Below are positions 32,648 through 44,215 of a DNA stretch of 64,000 nt, piece after piece; positions within the stretch are counted from its first letter, which is position 1, and each line of letters opens with the position of its first letter. Both the position numbers and the translations under genes were made by a program. The notes beneath the pieces are model-generated. The model had not been told where the DNA came from and ran no database searches. It saw only the letters and a program-made list of their open reading frames with translations. Source of the DNA: Escallonia rubra (taxonomy: Eukaryota > Streptophyta > Magnoliopsida > Escalloniales > Escalloniaceae). Where the stretch lies: assembly GCA_033065855.1 (NCBI GenBank), contig JAVXUO010002676.1:62001-126000 (forward strand), written 5' to 3'.

Positions 32648-34764
32648 TGGTGAACAGAAGCACGAGACGATATATCCAATGTGACATTATATTTCTTTCG
32701 GCATGGATTTTACCAAAATCTTAAATACTACCAACAACCACATTAATATACAAAATATAAATGCATATGTGTGTGTATATCTGCATATTGTAATATGAAT
32801 TTACCTATGCATGTGTATATGTACAAATCCGAAGACAAAGAATTGAGAAATACGACAGACGCCCGCGAGAATATCGCCGTATAATGCGTTGGTGTGTGTG
32901 TGAGTGAGATCGTTGGTTTCATGTGATCTCTTTTTTGTGTTGTTCTCTTTTGTCTCGTCGCCAAGTAGTAAGCATGCAGTACTGTGTTCATGCCTTTTTT
33001 TACTATTAAATTTTAATTAGTTGTACCACAAATTATGATATTTAATTCCTGATAAATAAGCCTCAATTAGTCTTTTCAGGACAACACAAGCAACCCCAGT
33101 TGAGAGTCTCCCTATATGTACTATTATAGATTTATATATATTTCAGGAATATTGAAATACTTTGCATTGTTCACATCTGCATTACTCTTCGATAAATTGG
33201 ATATAAGAAAAACTATATTGTTTTGTATCAGTAACATAATAACATAATAAAAAAGAATTACCTTACCAATAATATTATATATTAATGTACTAACATTAGA
33301 ACTAGCCCTAGTACTCTATACAACAAATTATTAGTACCCTGACACTCTTAGCAGAGTGCATCACTTACTTTCGGATATGGATCCCGTGCCTGTCCACATA
33401 GTCTGTGAGAGAGGGTTTCCTCTCTCTCTCTCTCTCTATCTTCCCCTTCTCACAGCAACACATGACAGCACTCATGTTGTAACCATGGTTACAACAGGAG
33501 ATCCAAATCCATGTTTCATCTATGAGCTTGTATTAGTGACACAAGTTGACTTTTCCACAAAAGTGGCTAAAAAATAGTAACAGAGAGAGAGAGAGATTGA
33601 CGCGGTTAAATGTTTCGTTTACATAAGTCCTTGCTAGTATTTTTTTGACATCAATGATCATTGTGCTAACAAACATAGTGCAAATATAAAATTTTATTGC
33701 AATATTAAAACAAATAAAGAAAAGCGGGAAATTGTTTGGAAAAGAAAAAAAGTAGAATTTTTTGCAAACAGCTTTATGGTAGGACCTTCAACTACGTCTT
33801 TTTTCATGCAACAAAAAGTGCCTCGAGCTACTCAATCTAACTGCCCAAACTTAATGAACATTTTTTTGGGCGAAGACAAGGTGTCGACAATAGCGTCACC
33901 CTCACCATGCAGACCAAAATCTGACGGCAACTGTCCTGTGTGGATGTCACCATCGAAGCCACAAGATCTTGACACGTGGGGGTCGTGGACCGAGAATGAA
34001 TTAATGATAGTGCAATGATTCTTAAATAATTTGACATTCCTCAGTCTGCACCTCCTCCTCCTCCTGCTGCTGCTGCTGACCCTGCCTCTTGCTGTTGCTG
34101 TGTTGCTGTTGCTGCACCACCATAGTACGGCCCCTCAAATTCTACTTTTTTATTTTTGTTTTTTTATGTCCACATTACTACTTTTTGGGAACCTATTATT
34201 TGGCTCTGCGACTTTGGAAAGTGAATAAAGAGTATGGCCTAAAAGCAATAAATTTGTTGGTAAAGATTATTCTATACCACTTTTAAAGGCTATCATATCT
34301 CACTTGAGATTAGCAACTATAGGCAAACATTTTGATTTTGTAAACAATGTTAAGGCCATGCGACGTTAGTGGCAACGACCCGCTTTGTACAACTTTGAAT
34401 TCAAAAAGTTTAAGTGTAAAGAAGTTGATTCTCTATACATCAAGATTTTTTCCTCGAGCAAGCATTCTAACAACACGTATATAAGGCGTGTAGACTTTAT
34501 TGGAAGGACCTTGTTTAATTTTGAGAGTTGTGCCACAAGTGCTACAAACTTAATAGTATCTAAAGCTCACAACTAGGTGAGTGCACGAGTTTTGTTATCG
34601 CAGAGGATATGTTTATAATGCATGTATACCTTATCAGTGATTTTCGTGTTTCAAACTCGTGACAACCGTCCCGAACTAAGAGAACTCGTGAATTCTCACA
34701 CGAGGCTTTGATGCGATGGCCCAACATATAAATATTCATGCTATATCTATAAGGAAGGTTACCC
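32648..34764. other. Intergenic spacer
   Basis: No gene was recognised. CT- and GA-rich tracts lie at 33418-33440 and 33582-33595, and a CTG/TTG-rich low-complexity stretch at 34045-34120. Short open frames here have no family motifs. Confidence 0.45.
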
Positions 34765-34905
34765 CAAGTATTGGCCTAATAGTTAAGGACTTTTGTCCTC
34801 CTTAACTTTTTGAGTTCAAACTTTTAGGCTAGCACCCAGAAAATTTTATCTTCTTGAATCCACCAAAGCGATGTGGAGGGTATGTGCTTAATCTTGATTG
34901 ACGCG
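34765..34905 (+). mobile_element. tRNA-derived SINE relic
   Basis: TGGCCTAATAGTTAAGG (34772) resembles an A box, and GAGTTCAAACT (34812) a B box about 25 bases further on. A non-tRNA tail follows. The spacing and order suit a SINE; target-site duplications were not identified. Confidence 0.4.
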
Positions 34906-35035
34906 CAAGTTGATTTAAGGATATTCATTATCTCTCAAACTCTCTCTCTCTCTCACACACACAGAGATATATTTTATAATAATAATATCAAGTGAGTTTT
35001 TACCCAAAAATGTATCGTAGGAAGTTGATTTAACA

Positions 35036-35056
35036 CCCCCCCCCCCCCCCCCCCCC
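35036..35056. repeat. Poly(C) run of about 21 bases
   Basis: An uninterrupted C homopolymer. Length is likely uncertain in the assembly. A shorter C run of about 15 bases occurs near 43590-43604. Confidence 0.9.
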
Positions 35057-37710
35057 TTGATTTTTAAAATTGAGAAGGATCCTTACGTACTAAAGACTAC
35101 CCTACACAGTACTAGTTTTCCAATGTTTACCATGTGAGCTTGATGTGTTACAAGCCAAACACGGAGGCAACTTAGAAAAATAGCCAATGTACACACATTC
35201 AAGTATTCTATGTATATTGGTGTAAAGGTTGAAGCTGGGGTAGGGGGGAGGAGTAATGATGATACCAATTATTGCTTCAAAAAGGAAAATAAAGCATCCA
35301 TGCACACGGTAGCCCTCGCAATACGTGGGATAAGGTTTCGCAATCAATCTCATCTCTCTTTATGGAAAGAAGATTAAAAAAAGACAGTATTAGATCAGCC
35401 CCCACCCTTCTCTTCTTTCACTATCTTGTACAGACACTGTTCATTTCCTTTCAATCCTCCAAGTTATGCTCTACTAGCCTAACTCTAACCTTGTACATGC
35501 ATCCATGGATTCCATATTGCTGTTTTCTTGCCTTCTTCTCTCTAATTTGCCTGTTAACTTATGCCCTTATATGTTCATTCAGGTAATAATGTGGATGAAA
35601 GTATTCTGACTTTTCGAAGAAACCATGAACCGACAAAATTTGTATGGCAAAATTACTTATCAATCTTTTCCTTTGACGTACAAGATTACAAGTTCTAAGC
35701 CTCAAGAAAGTGGAATATATGAAGTAAGGTGATGAGAAAGAGAATCGTCGTGTGAATTTGTATCGGAAAGGGAGGGGGTTTATCACTTGCACTTGTTTTT
35801 GCAAAAACAAAAAAAAAAAGAGAACTTGTATTTTGCAACTGTACACTGCTTGGGCAGAAGTCATGTTAGCTTGGGCATTAGGGCTAGCCTTCGAAATTTC
35901 ATTTTTGCTATATAAATTGAGAAGACTAGCATTCTTAGCGAACATAATACAAATCCTTAGCGTGAAAAATTGTTCCAGGGGAACGTCTCACATATTTATC
36001 GGTCACATAGGATAGTTTCAGAAGTAAATCTACAATTATTGATCTACTATTATTGATCAAGTGTACCACATTATTTTTTCCACGGTTGTATTAAAAAATG
36101 TTGATATATGTCTTGTATTTATGTTACACATTGGTTACTCAAGGAAGATTGCAACTTGACCCTTAGTATATAAGACATCTTGTCCCACATTGGTTGTCAA
36201 GAGAAGATCACTGCTTTCGATTTCGTAACAAAGACTTTCACCACTTTCAGGTAATTCATGTTACCATTTCTCGCTAAGGCAAGGAAACTCCATATAAAGA
36301 AAAAAATGGAAGGAAAACAACTACCAAAAAGAAAAAAAGAAAAATGGAGAGAAGCAAAGGAGATCAAGTGACAAGTGCCTTCTTTTTTTTACATAAAGAA
36401 CACCATCAGCTTTGCCCTAAGCTAAGGTGATCAAGTGCTTTCTTTGTTTGTGTAGGTCTTTTAGTAACCTTGTAAACGCGAAAGCAAAAGGAGGACTTTA
36501 TTTTAACTTGCAGTAGCACCATTCTACCTTTTCATTTGGAGCTTTGTCGGACAACCACCCAATCAAAAGGCTATATATAGCTAGAATTGCACAAGTCAAT
36601 ACAGAGGACACAAATTTTTTGACCTGGTTATCCAAGATAAACTTTATCCCTTACATCTAACCCCCTTACTAGTGGTCCGAGCACCAAAATCTGACCAAGA
36701 ATTAAAGGGAATGCTGCTTTAATTGGTACTACTTTATAGTCTTGGCACCACATAAGATCAGTGACACTTTGATTATTTCTTATGACTGCTATGGTCAATT
36801 AAATTATTGGTTCTTGTGATTGGGAACGCCTTTGACTATTGAATTATTATGTTGGAAAGGCATTTGAACCAGCGTTAGCGATTTTTCAATAGTGAGTCAT
36901 ACGACGCGTATAGTATAGGGGTAAATGGCAAATGCGTATCATATAGGGGGTCATTAGCGATTTTTTTCTTAAAAATAGCTCGAAAACCTGTACAAAGCAT
37001 GGGACAGTTTATAAATAGCAATATACTTTTAGAACCTTTGAATTGCATAATAAAACCTATTGCACAATCTAAATCTTTATGGTTATTTTATCAAAGATAG
37101 TCACATTTTTTTTTTAAATGGGTGAACTTTTTTTTAACAAAATTAATTAACACTTGTGGCTAAATGAGCAATATCCTCGAGAATATAAATAATTCTAATT
37201 TGGTAAAGATATAGAGGAGTAAAAGTTAGAGGTTTATTTAGTACACGAAAAAGTAAGTAGACTTCATTGATAAAATATGTAGAGAGATCAATTTTGTTAT
37301 TGGATGAGACATTCATTGTGCTTGTGTAAGTATCTTTTAAAATAATTTGTACATTTTAATGGCATGCCCACAACGTTAACTAGATGTTAGTTTAATCTTG
37401 ATAGAGAAAATTTTGGTCTATATCATTTTTATACAATATGGTTTATAAAAGTTAATAACACGAATGATTAAATATTAACGATTAGGTGACGCTTTTAAAA
37501 GCAAATGGAGTCCAACAATAAAAGTATTCATAGAAAATAGTAAGATCCATATGTCATTGCCTGAGGCAATTACAAAAGGTTTAAGAAGTTTAATCAACAT
37601 GACTAAATACAGTAGCTCAAAAAACCTCGTACTAAGCAAATTGTTGAACAAAATTGGACAAGTTATTTAATAACCATGTTCATTAAGCTAGATATATCCA
37701 TATATACTAA
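35057..37710. other. Intergenic spacer
   Basis: AT-rich sequence with no recognisable gene or transposon terminus. A minus-strand open frame of 128 codons (35945-35559) has no known motif and is Phe/Ser/Lys-rich, consistent with chance. Confidence 0.45.
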
Positions 37711-38941
37711 CTAGTATAAAGCACGTGCGTTGCACGAGAATATAGTCGAGGGAAATATTTGAGGTGATATTATTATCTTACTTGGGATAAAAAATAATGT
37801 AATTCAATTATGTTCTCAACTTTTTGTGAATTTTTTAGAAGAAATGTTATTTGATGATTGCAATTGTAATCAATTCAATGTTTGAAAATATTCTTTGTAA
37901 GCTTTGGATTGAAGAAATGTTTGATGGTACTGTTGAAAATAAAAGCAAATAGAAAACTTAAAAGAATGAATCTACTTCTTTATTTTTGTAAATTATTAAA
38001 TTGGTTAATGGTTAAGATTTGTAATTTTCAAGACCAGGTCCTTTATGATTCATCAATAAGAAACACAAAACACTCAGTCTTTAACTGCAATAACCGAACA
38101 TATTTTCAATTCAAATTTGCACCATATTTTAGCCTTGTTTTTTTATTTAACCCTTTTTTTTGTTTTCCTAACAATTTTCTATTTCTTAATTATTTTTTCA
38201 CGTATTTTAGATTCTTTATGTTTGTTTCGTTTTTCAAATTTTCAATTGGTTAATTGTTTACTAACCTAAAATGAGGAAAGAAAATTACAATTCTCATTAA
38301 CCAGGTCAATATCTAATATTTATTTTATTTTAACTAAATTAAAAGAATATAATAAAGGAACTTTTTTGTTATGTTTTTCTTTCTCATCACACTTTTCATT
38401 TTTCAATCAATGTATAAAATAGATTCATTACCCAATATTATTTTAATTTCATCAAAATTTAAAAAGGAGTAATAAAAAAAGGGTAAGAATGTAATTAACG
38501 GAAGACATAATCGTCAAAAAATAATTTATAAAATTTATACTTTTAGAGGTAGTGCGCGCGCGCATACACCCACACACATGCATACATATATATAAATATA
38601 TTTTTAACAACTACATATTTTGTTTCCCAATATGTAAATATTGATTTAGATTAAATTTATGACATAATGTTTCTTAAACACAGTACAAAAAAACTAATTA
38701 GGGAAGGTAAGTTGTTATTGAAATAACTAACGGAGGGTAAAACCCAAAATGATTACACAATTAGTAATTAACAATAGTATTTATGAAAGGGTAGGGTAAT
38801 AATGGAGTAGTATTTATGAAAGGGTAGGGTAATAATGGAGTAGTAATTATTAAAGGACAAGATTGTTATTAGAGTGATTAACGAAGGACAAAAATGGAAT
38901 AAAAAGATTTACAAGATTCGTACTTTTATAGGTAGTATAGA
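37711..38941 (-). mobile_element. Non-autonomous Helitron (1.23 kb) with clear termini
   Basis: Read on the minus strand, it begins A|TCTATACTACCTATAAAAG at 38941 and ends CTAG|T at 37711. A hairpin CGTGC-AAC-GCACG lies about 10 bases before the 3' end. TC...CTAG ends, insertion between A and T, and a 3'-subterminal hairpin are the defining signs of Helitrons. There is no Rep/helicase gene inside; the interior is AT-rich and contains a tandem 45-bp duplication ('agtatttatgaaagggtagg') at 38777-38845. Confidence 0.85.
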
Positions 38942-39113
38942 TTAAGGTTAACCAAACTAAGCTGGAGACTAACTTAATTGCATCATTACTAATATCTTTT
39001 TAGATTTTATATGCAATTCCATATTCTAAATATTTAGATTTTTCTTTTTAAATAAGAGAATGTTTCTGTATAGAATGCCTTTGAGGGATATAGTTGTCAC
39101 AATTAAGCCTTAT

Positions 39114-39866
39114 AGGGTGTTTGAGATTGATTATAAAGTGGTCAAACTTGATTAAATTCAGATTAAATCAGGTTTGAAGTGTTTGGCAAAAAAAAGTAAA
39201 CTGATTAAATCTATTCCAATGTGCTCAAAACTGATTAAATCCATTATCCTCACTTTGAGCCAGTTTGAGATTGATTCTAAAAAACACAATTCTACTTCAA
39301 TTCTTATCAGTTTTCAAATTTAGATTTAATCTACTTTAAGTAGAAATCACTTTACCGTTTGGCAAAAATATATGTAAACTAACTTAAAGCTATAACATTG
39401 TTTGGATAAAAAGTGCTTAAATCATTCTCACTATGATAAAATGATCATAGAGTACACTTAATAAATAAATTTCTAATATCTATTTAGAAAGGTGAAGTTA
39501 AGACAACTTTCATTTGAAAATAACTATATTACACAAATAAATTATCAAAAAGTTATTTTCATCCACCTACAAATTAAAAACATGCACGATCTTATATTAG
39601 TGCTGATGGTACAAAAACTTTTGCAAATTAGTTAAATGTATGAGGTGTCCTTTTGTGAGAAATATGAAGATAGTCTGGTAAATTAGAAAGTCAAACATGA
39701 TTATGAAAAAAATAATTATTTTATAATCCTCACTTTCCAGGATTATAGATTTAATCAGTTTTGAACTTTTTGAAATCTCTTAATCTGTTTTGCCAAACAC
39801 CCACAAACCTAATTTAATCTAGATTAAATCAGATTTGATCATTCCAAAATCAATCCCAAATACCCT
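39114..39866. mobile_element. MITE-like foldback element (~750 bp)
   Basis: The left end AGGGTGTTTGAGATTGATT and the reverse-complemented right end AGGGTATTTGGGATTGATT extend into an ~80-bp inverted repeat that includes 'gattaaat(t/c)' motifs and ends in 'gtgtttggcaaaa' on both sides. There is no transposase. The ends suggest hAT, but no 8-bp duplication is evident. Confidence 0.7.
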
Positions 39867-40270
39867 CTTTCTTGGATTAAGATTTAATCAGTTTTGAAAA
39901 ATCAGGTTTGACCAAGAGAATTATCAAAATATTCTTACATATAAACAGACATTAAATGCTCAATTTCAAGTTGAATATACTATATGGTAATTTTGTCATA
40001 CTAAACTCATTTTAATCCATTTTTATCCAAACACCTTCAACAACTTTCAATCATTTATGCTTAAAATGGATGAAAGCTAATTTTAAAAACTGATACAAAG
40101 ACCTTAAGCAACAATTCATATTTAGTAGATAATGTTTATAGATTTTATTTCACATGGGAAACATAATATGATAATGTGTCACGCAAAGAAGCTACCCAGT
40201 TAATAATATGGCACTTTTTATGATGTTCGGAGTCACCCCAAAGAAAAGGAAAAAAATTGGCTGCTATCTC

Positions 40271-40470
40271 GGTTGGAGGAATCTTCCTCCTACCCCCTAT
40301 ATAGCGATAATCAATAGTCTCTAAATATTTTCAGTGATTTTTATTTAGTGACGTTAAATAAGTGTTGTTAATAATTGTCGCTGATAGTGTTAGAAGAATA
40401 GCCACTAAAAATATTTAGAGCGACTGTTAATTGTTATTATATACGGGATTGGAGGAAGATTCTTATAACC
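40271..40470. mobile_element. 200-bp MITE, same family as the WAT1 intron 5 element
   Basis: The ends GGTTGGAGGAATCTTCCTCC and, reverse-complemented, GGTTATAAGAATCTTCCTCC are inverted. Inside are 'ttttatttagtgacgttaaa' and 'aattgtcgct', shared with 13879-14085. 'ctctaaatatttt' is mirrored by 'aaaaatatttagag', so the element can fold almost end to end. Confidence 0.75.
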
Positions 40471-40699
40471 ATTTAAAATTTGTTCCAAAGAACATTGAGT
40501 GAAAGTTTGGCCAATTAGCGACATGTAGAAATTGGAGGCATATGAGCTAGAGTTGACGGGGACTGAATTTAGCACTTATTTGACGAAGACAAGAGCTTGC
40601 TGTGCAACTTATTAACGATAAAGGAAAATGTGTGCTTCGTGACACGACCCTAGATGAACAAAGTTTCCAAGTACTTGGCCACTTTTATTATGTGCGAGA

Positions 40700-41030
40700 G
40701 ACGAGTATTCGGAAAAAAGAAAAAAAAAAAAGAAGAAGCTTTGAGTCTTGAGGATTGATACGTAGACTTGAATCATCAGCAAAAGAGTTAAACATCTGCA
40801 TGATCTGACGGCAGTTTTTGATCGTAGCACATCCAAAAAGGAAGTGTATATCGTTGACAAACATCAGACGAGAAAGGCTCATTCCAGCCCGTGGAACCTT
40901 AGTAGGCTGCAAACGTTTCTCAATTTCAGCCAGCAATGATATACGTGATAGCTCGTTTAGGAAGCGGATAATAATGTGAGGAAAAAAGGATCGTCTTGAC
41001 GGAGACTACACTTCAGAGCAACAAAACGCC
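40700..41030 (-). pseudogene. LINE reverse-transcriptase fragment
   Basis: The minus-strand frame contains SLSRLMFVNDIHFLFG, a degenerate form of the FADD catalytic box, followed by ATIKNCRQIMQMFNSFADDS and SLRINPQDSKL, in the order found in plant LINE reverse transcriptases. The second Ala/Asp of the catalytic box is changed to Val-Asn, so it is dead. An A/T homopolymer interrupts the frame at 40711-40735. Confidence 0.75.
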
Positions 41031-42128
41031 TTGGACTTTTGCACAGTTGTAATGCAAGACATTATAAGTGACGTTAATGAAACCTCAACTTCCTGACTTT
41101 TCCTTTTCAATGACAAAAAGCTGTTACCACTTAACTTTTAGTGGCTTTTGTGATGACAAAGAATTGCGAAAGCAATGGCAGCTCATTGTCTCTACATGTG
41201 TTGCCAAGAATGCCACCCATGAACTCTAAGAAGACTTTTTTGTCGCTGAAAATGAGGTTGAAGGAAAGTTTCTCCAAACCCAGCATGTTAAAGCAAAAAT
41301 TTGTCCAAGATTACTTAACAAAAGTTAAAAAAACAAAGACTATTGAGGAATATGGCTCTGTTTACTCCTCCTTAAAATTCTCAAAAATTCCAAAATTTTG
41401 CCTTGGACCATTTATGACGTAGTTTTGAGCAACTTACTAATAATATTTTGGTAATATGAAAGATTCCTGTGAAACGTTTTATTAACGCCTAATCTACAAA
41501 TTACGTCATTTATGAATCACACTATACAAAACTTTCCTATAACAAAATCACACAGACAATTTTCTCTTCAGAAAATGTCCTATGTAGACTAGTAAAGATG
41601 GGCAAAGCTTCCTCAAAGGATGAGTTGTTCCAGCAATAATATATTAAAGCTTTTGGACTTGTTCTTTAAGGTAAATGTGATAATGAAATGAGATGTAAAC
41701 AATCCAGCAATTATTGAGAAAACCAAGGTAAATGTCACAAAGATATCTTCACCAATGGCTTTTATGTGATATGTCTCAGAGTAACAACCACTTGTCTGAC
41801 TCCTGTGTGAAGCCGTAGTCATGTGAAATTGGTTTGGTACGCACATATTTGTCAACACATTTGAACCGACATAGTAATACTAATACACACCCACGTGTGG
41901 TAGACTCCTCTTCACTGAACAGGCCTGTCACGTTTATAAAAAGACAAAAATAAAAAAAGAATTTAGTGAAAATAAAATTTGTGTTATTTGTTTTGATGGT
42001 AGATCTAAATCAATCCACTTTGATATCGTATTAAAGCATGCAACACATGCTCAACGTCGGAGGGTTAGAACTGAGCATAGAGGATCGAAATTCTTGGGTG
42101 GACATTCGACCGGGACAAATTAAAGTAT
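41031..42128. other. Intergenic spacer
   Basis: A plus-strand open frame (41141-41422, 93 codons) is Ser/Lys-rich and unrecognised. No transposon ends were found. Confidence 0.4.
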
Positions 42129-42240
42129 GGTGACAACCGCCTATAAGCCGCCACCGAAGTCCAAATACGGTTAAGGTGAATAGTTGGGGCCTATCTTTTT
42201 AACCTTGAAGTTAAGTAGTAGGCGGTTAGCCCTTGTCACC
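42129..42240. repeat. Short inverted-repeat unit (112 bp)
   Basis: It begins GGTGACAACCGCCTA and ends with the imperfect reverse complement TAGGCGGTTAGCCCTTGTCACC. It could be a tiny MITE or a solo hairpin. Confidence 0.45.
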
Positions 42241-42907
42241 GTTAACGTGATGGAAACTCCGCATCCATCGTTCCATGCATTAACTATACAATAGCAAGAA
42301 TTGAAGGTCCATGGAAGAATCACAGTCACTGATCTCAGGGTACCTCAGCTATGTTTCATCCGCACAACATGCATTGTACACTTGGATTTCTTACTCCCTG
42401 AATAGATCCTTGGTAGCGCAAACTATCACTCTCTTAACTCACCCATGTCCCTAACTTTCTGTTATACATAAAATGACTGACAAAAGGGAACATATCTTCA
42501 GCATAAATTTCCCATATAGTTTGGTTGCACAAAACTTCCGAAAATGACTTATAAAGATTAAGCACAGGTCATTTTTTTGACTTAATATAAACACTTGCGA
42601 CACTTGTACCCTACTGATATGGAGCATATGGTTCTTTCTGGAAGCTGGACATCCCCATAGAGTTAGCAGCCAGCTGATTGGTGCATGGACCCAATACCGA
42701 TACCTGGTAATGGTACATGGATTTCCTTCTCTGCAAATATTTAACATTCTCTGGCCTCAAATATATGCCAAATTAAATGCATTCTACATGGAATTTTTTT
42801 TGGCTACAACCCAGTTGTAAAAAATATTGTCATTATATGAGGGGCTGTTGGTAGCTTTCTACAGCTAGGGTAGCAGCAAAAATTTGTTCAATTTTGGCTG
42901 TTGGTCA

Positions 42908-43062
42908 GGTTGTAGGAAGATAGGTACAACCTTCTATATTGCGATAGTTCATTGTAGCGAAGAATATTTAGTGACATTATTAGGGTTGTAGGAAGATAGA
43001 CACAACCTTGTACATCATAATTCATTGTCGCTAAGTATAATTAGTGACATTATTAGGGTTAA
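42908..43062 (+). repeat. Direct duplication of a ~78-bp MITE-related segment
   Basis: The segment 'ggttgtaggaagatag(g/a)(t/c)acaacctt' through 'ttagtgacattatt' appears twice in a row. The 'tagtgac' and 'ttgtcgct' words tie it loosely to the family at 13879 and 40271. Confidence 0.6.
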
Positions 43063-44215
43063 CATCTTAAGCGACAAATAATTATTGGTATATAAAAATT
43101 TGTACCTATCTTTCTACGATGCGGATAACAGCAAAAGTTTTCGATCTATATTGTAGTCACAAAAGGAAACATCAATTAAAGTAGCTTACAATGTTTTAGT
43201 GGGGAGCTCTATGTGTGTGGAAAGACTTTATCCCCAAGCTTATTACTATAAGCTTTGCAGTAATTATTCTCCAACCAGTTTAGTTTAGCTCATCGATGGG
43301 AACACTTCGGAACTTCTGTTCAACATAATTCATTATTTTGGCACTTTCAGAAGCAAATTAGAAGGCCAAAATTATCAAACTTTTGTGGTCAAATAAATAA
43401 TATTGAGTCAAGAAGAATCACCTTGTAGCAAATTAGATATCCAAAATAAATCCTTGACGAATGGAGTAGCTTAAACCATATGAACTTTTCCTTTCTTCCT
43501 TTTTGTTTTGGTCGGACTTCAAAATTATAGAGCTCCTCCCCCTATTTTTGTCCAAGATTATTGGCCCCCATGTGTTATGTGTACCACCACCCCCCCCCCC
43601 CCCTAGAAAATGTTCTTGTATCTCTTTTTGCAGTTTCCTATTTTCGCTTTTTCTCACTTTAAGCATTTTCCAGTTCTTTTGCTAGTACTCCTTTGTTGGG
43701 AAAGTGTAAAGCATATGACAGTGCCAAGGAATGAATAAAGAGGTCCAACAACTTTGGTAAAAATATACTCCATTTCTCTTGTTAAATGTAAAGTGCCCCT
43801 CCATTACAATTACCAAGGATCACTTCATCATAATCTAATGAGATTTGAAGCCTCCCTCTCTTTCTCTCTCTTGCACAACGTACAAAATCAATTTTGGACT
43901 CTCCATATTTACGTAGGAATATAACTGGTTGATTTGGATCTCAAAGCTTGAAAGGAATTTGGACATGCTTTTTTCCACCCTTTTCTCCTTTTGTTGCTTT
44001 CTGTCTTTCTTGTCTCCTTGTCTTTCTTTACCTCTCTTTTCCTTTCCCTTTCTTTTCTTTTCCTTTCCTTTGTTTCCCTGATCTTCCCAGTGGGGTACCT
44101 GATTCTCTTCACCAGCTCCCCAAGAGACAATAATGATTTCAAAATGAGTAGTAACTCCAACTCAACTCAAAACTATTGTGAGAGAGAGAGAGAGAGAAAG
44201 ATATATATATCAATA

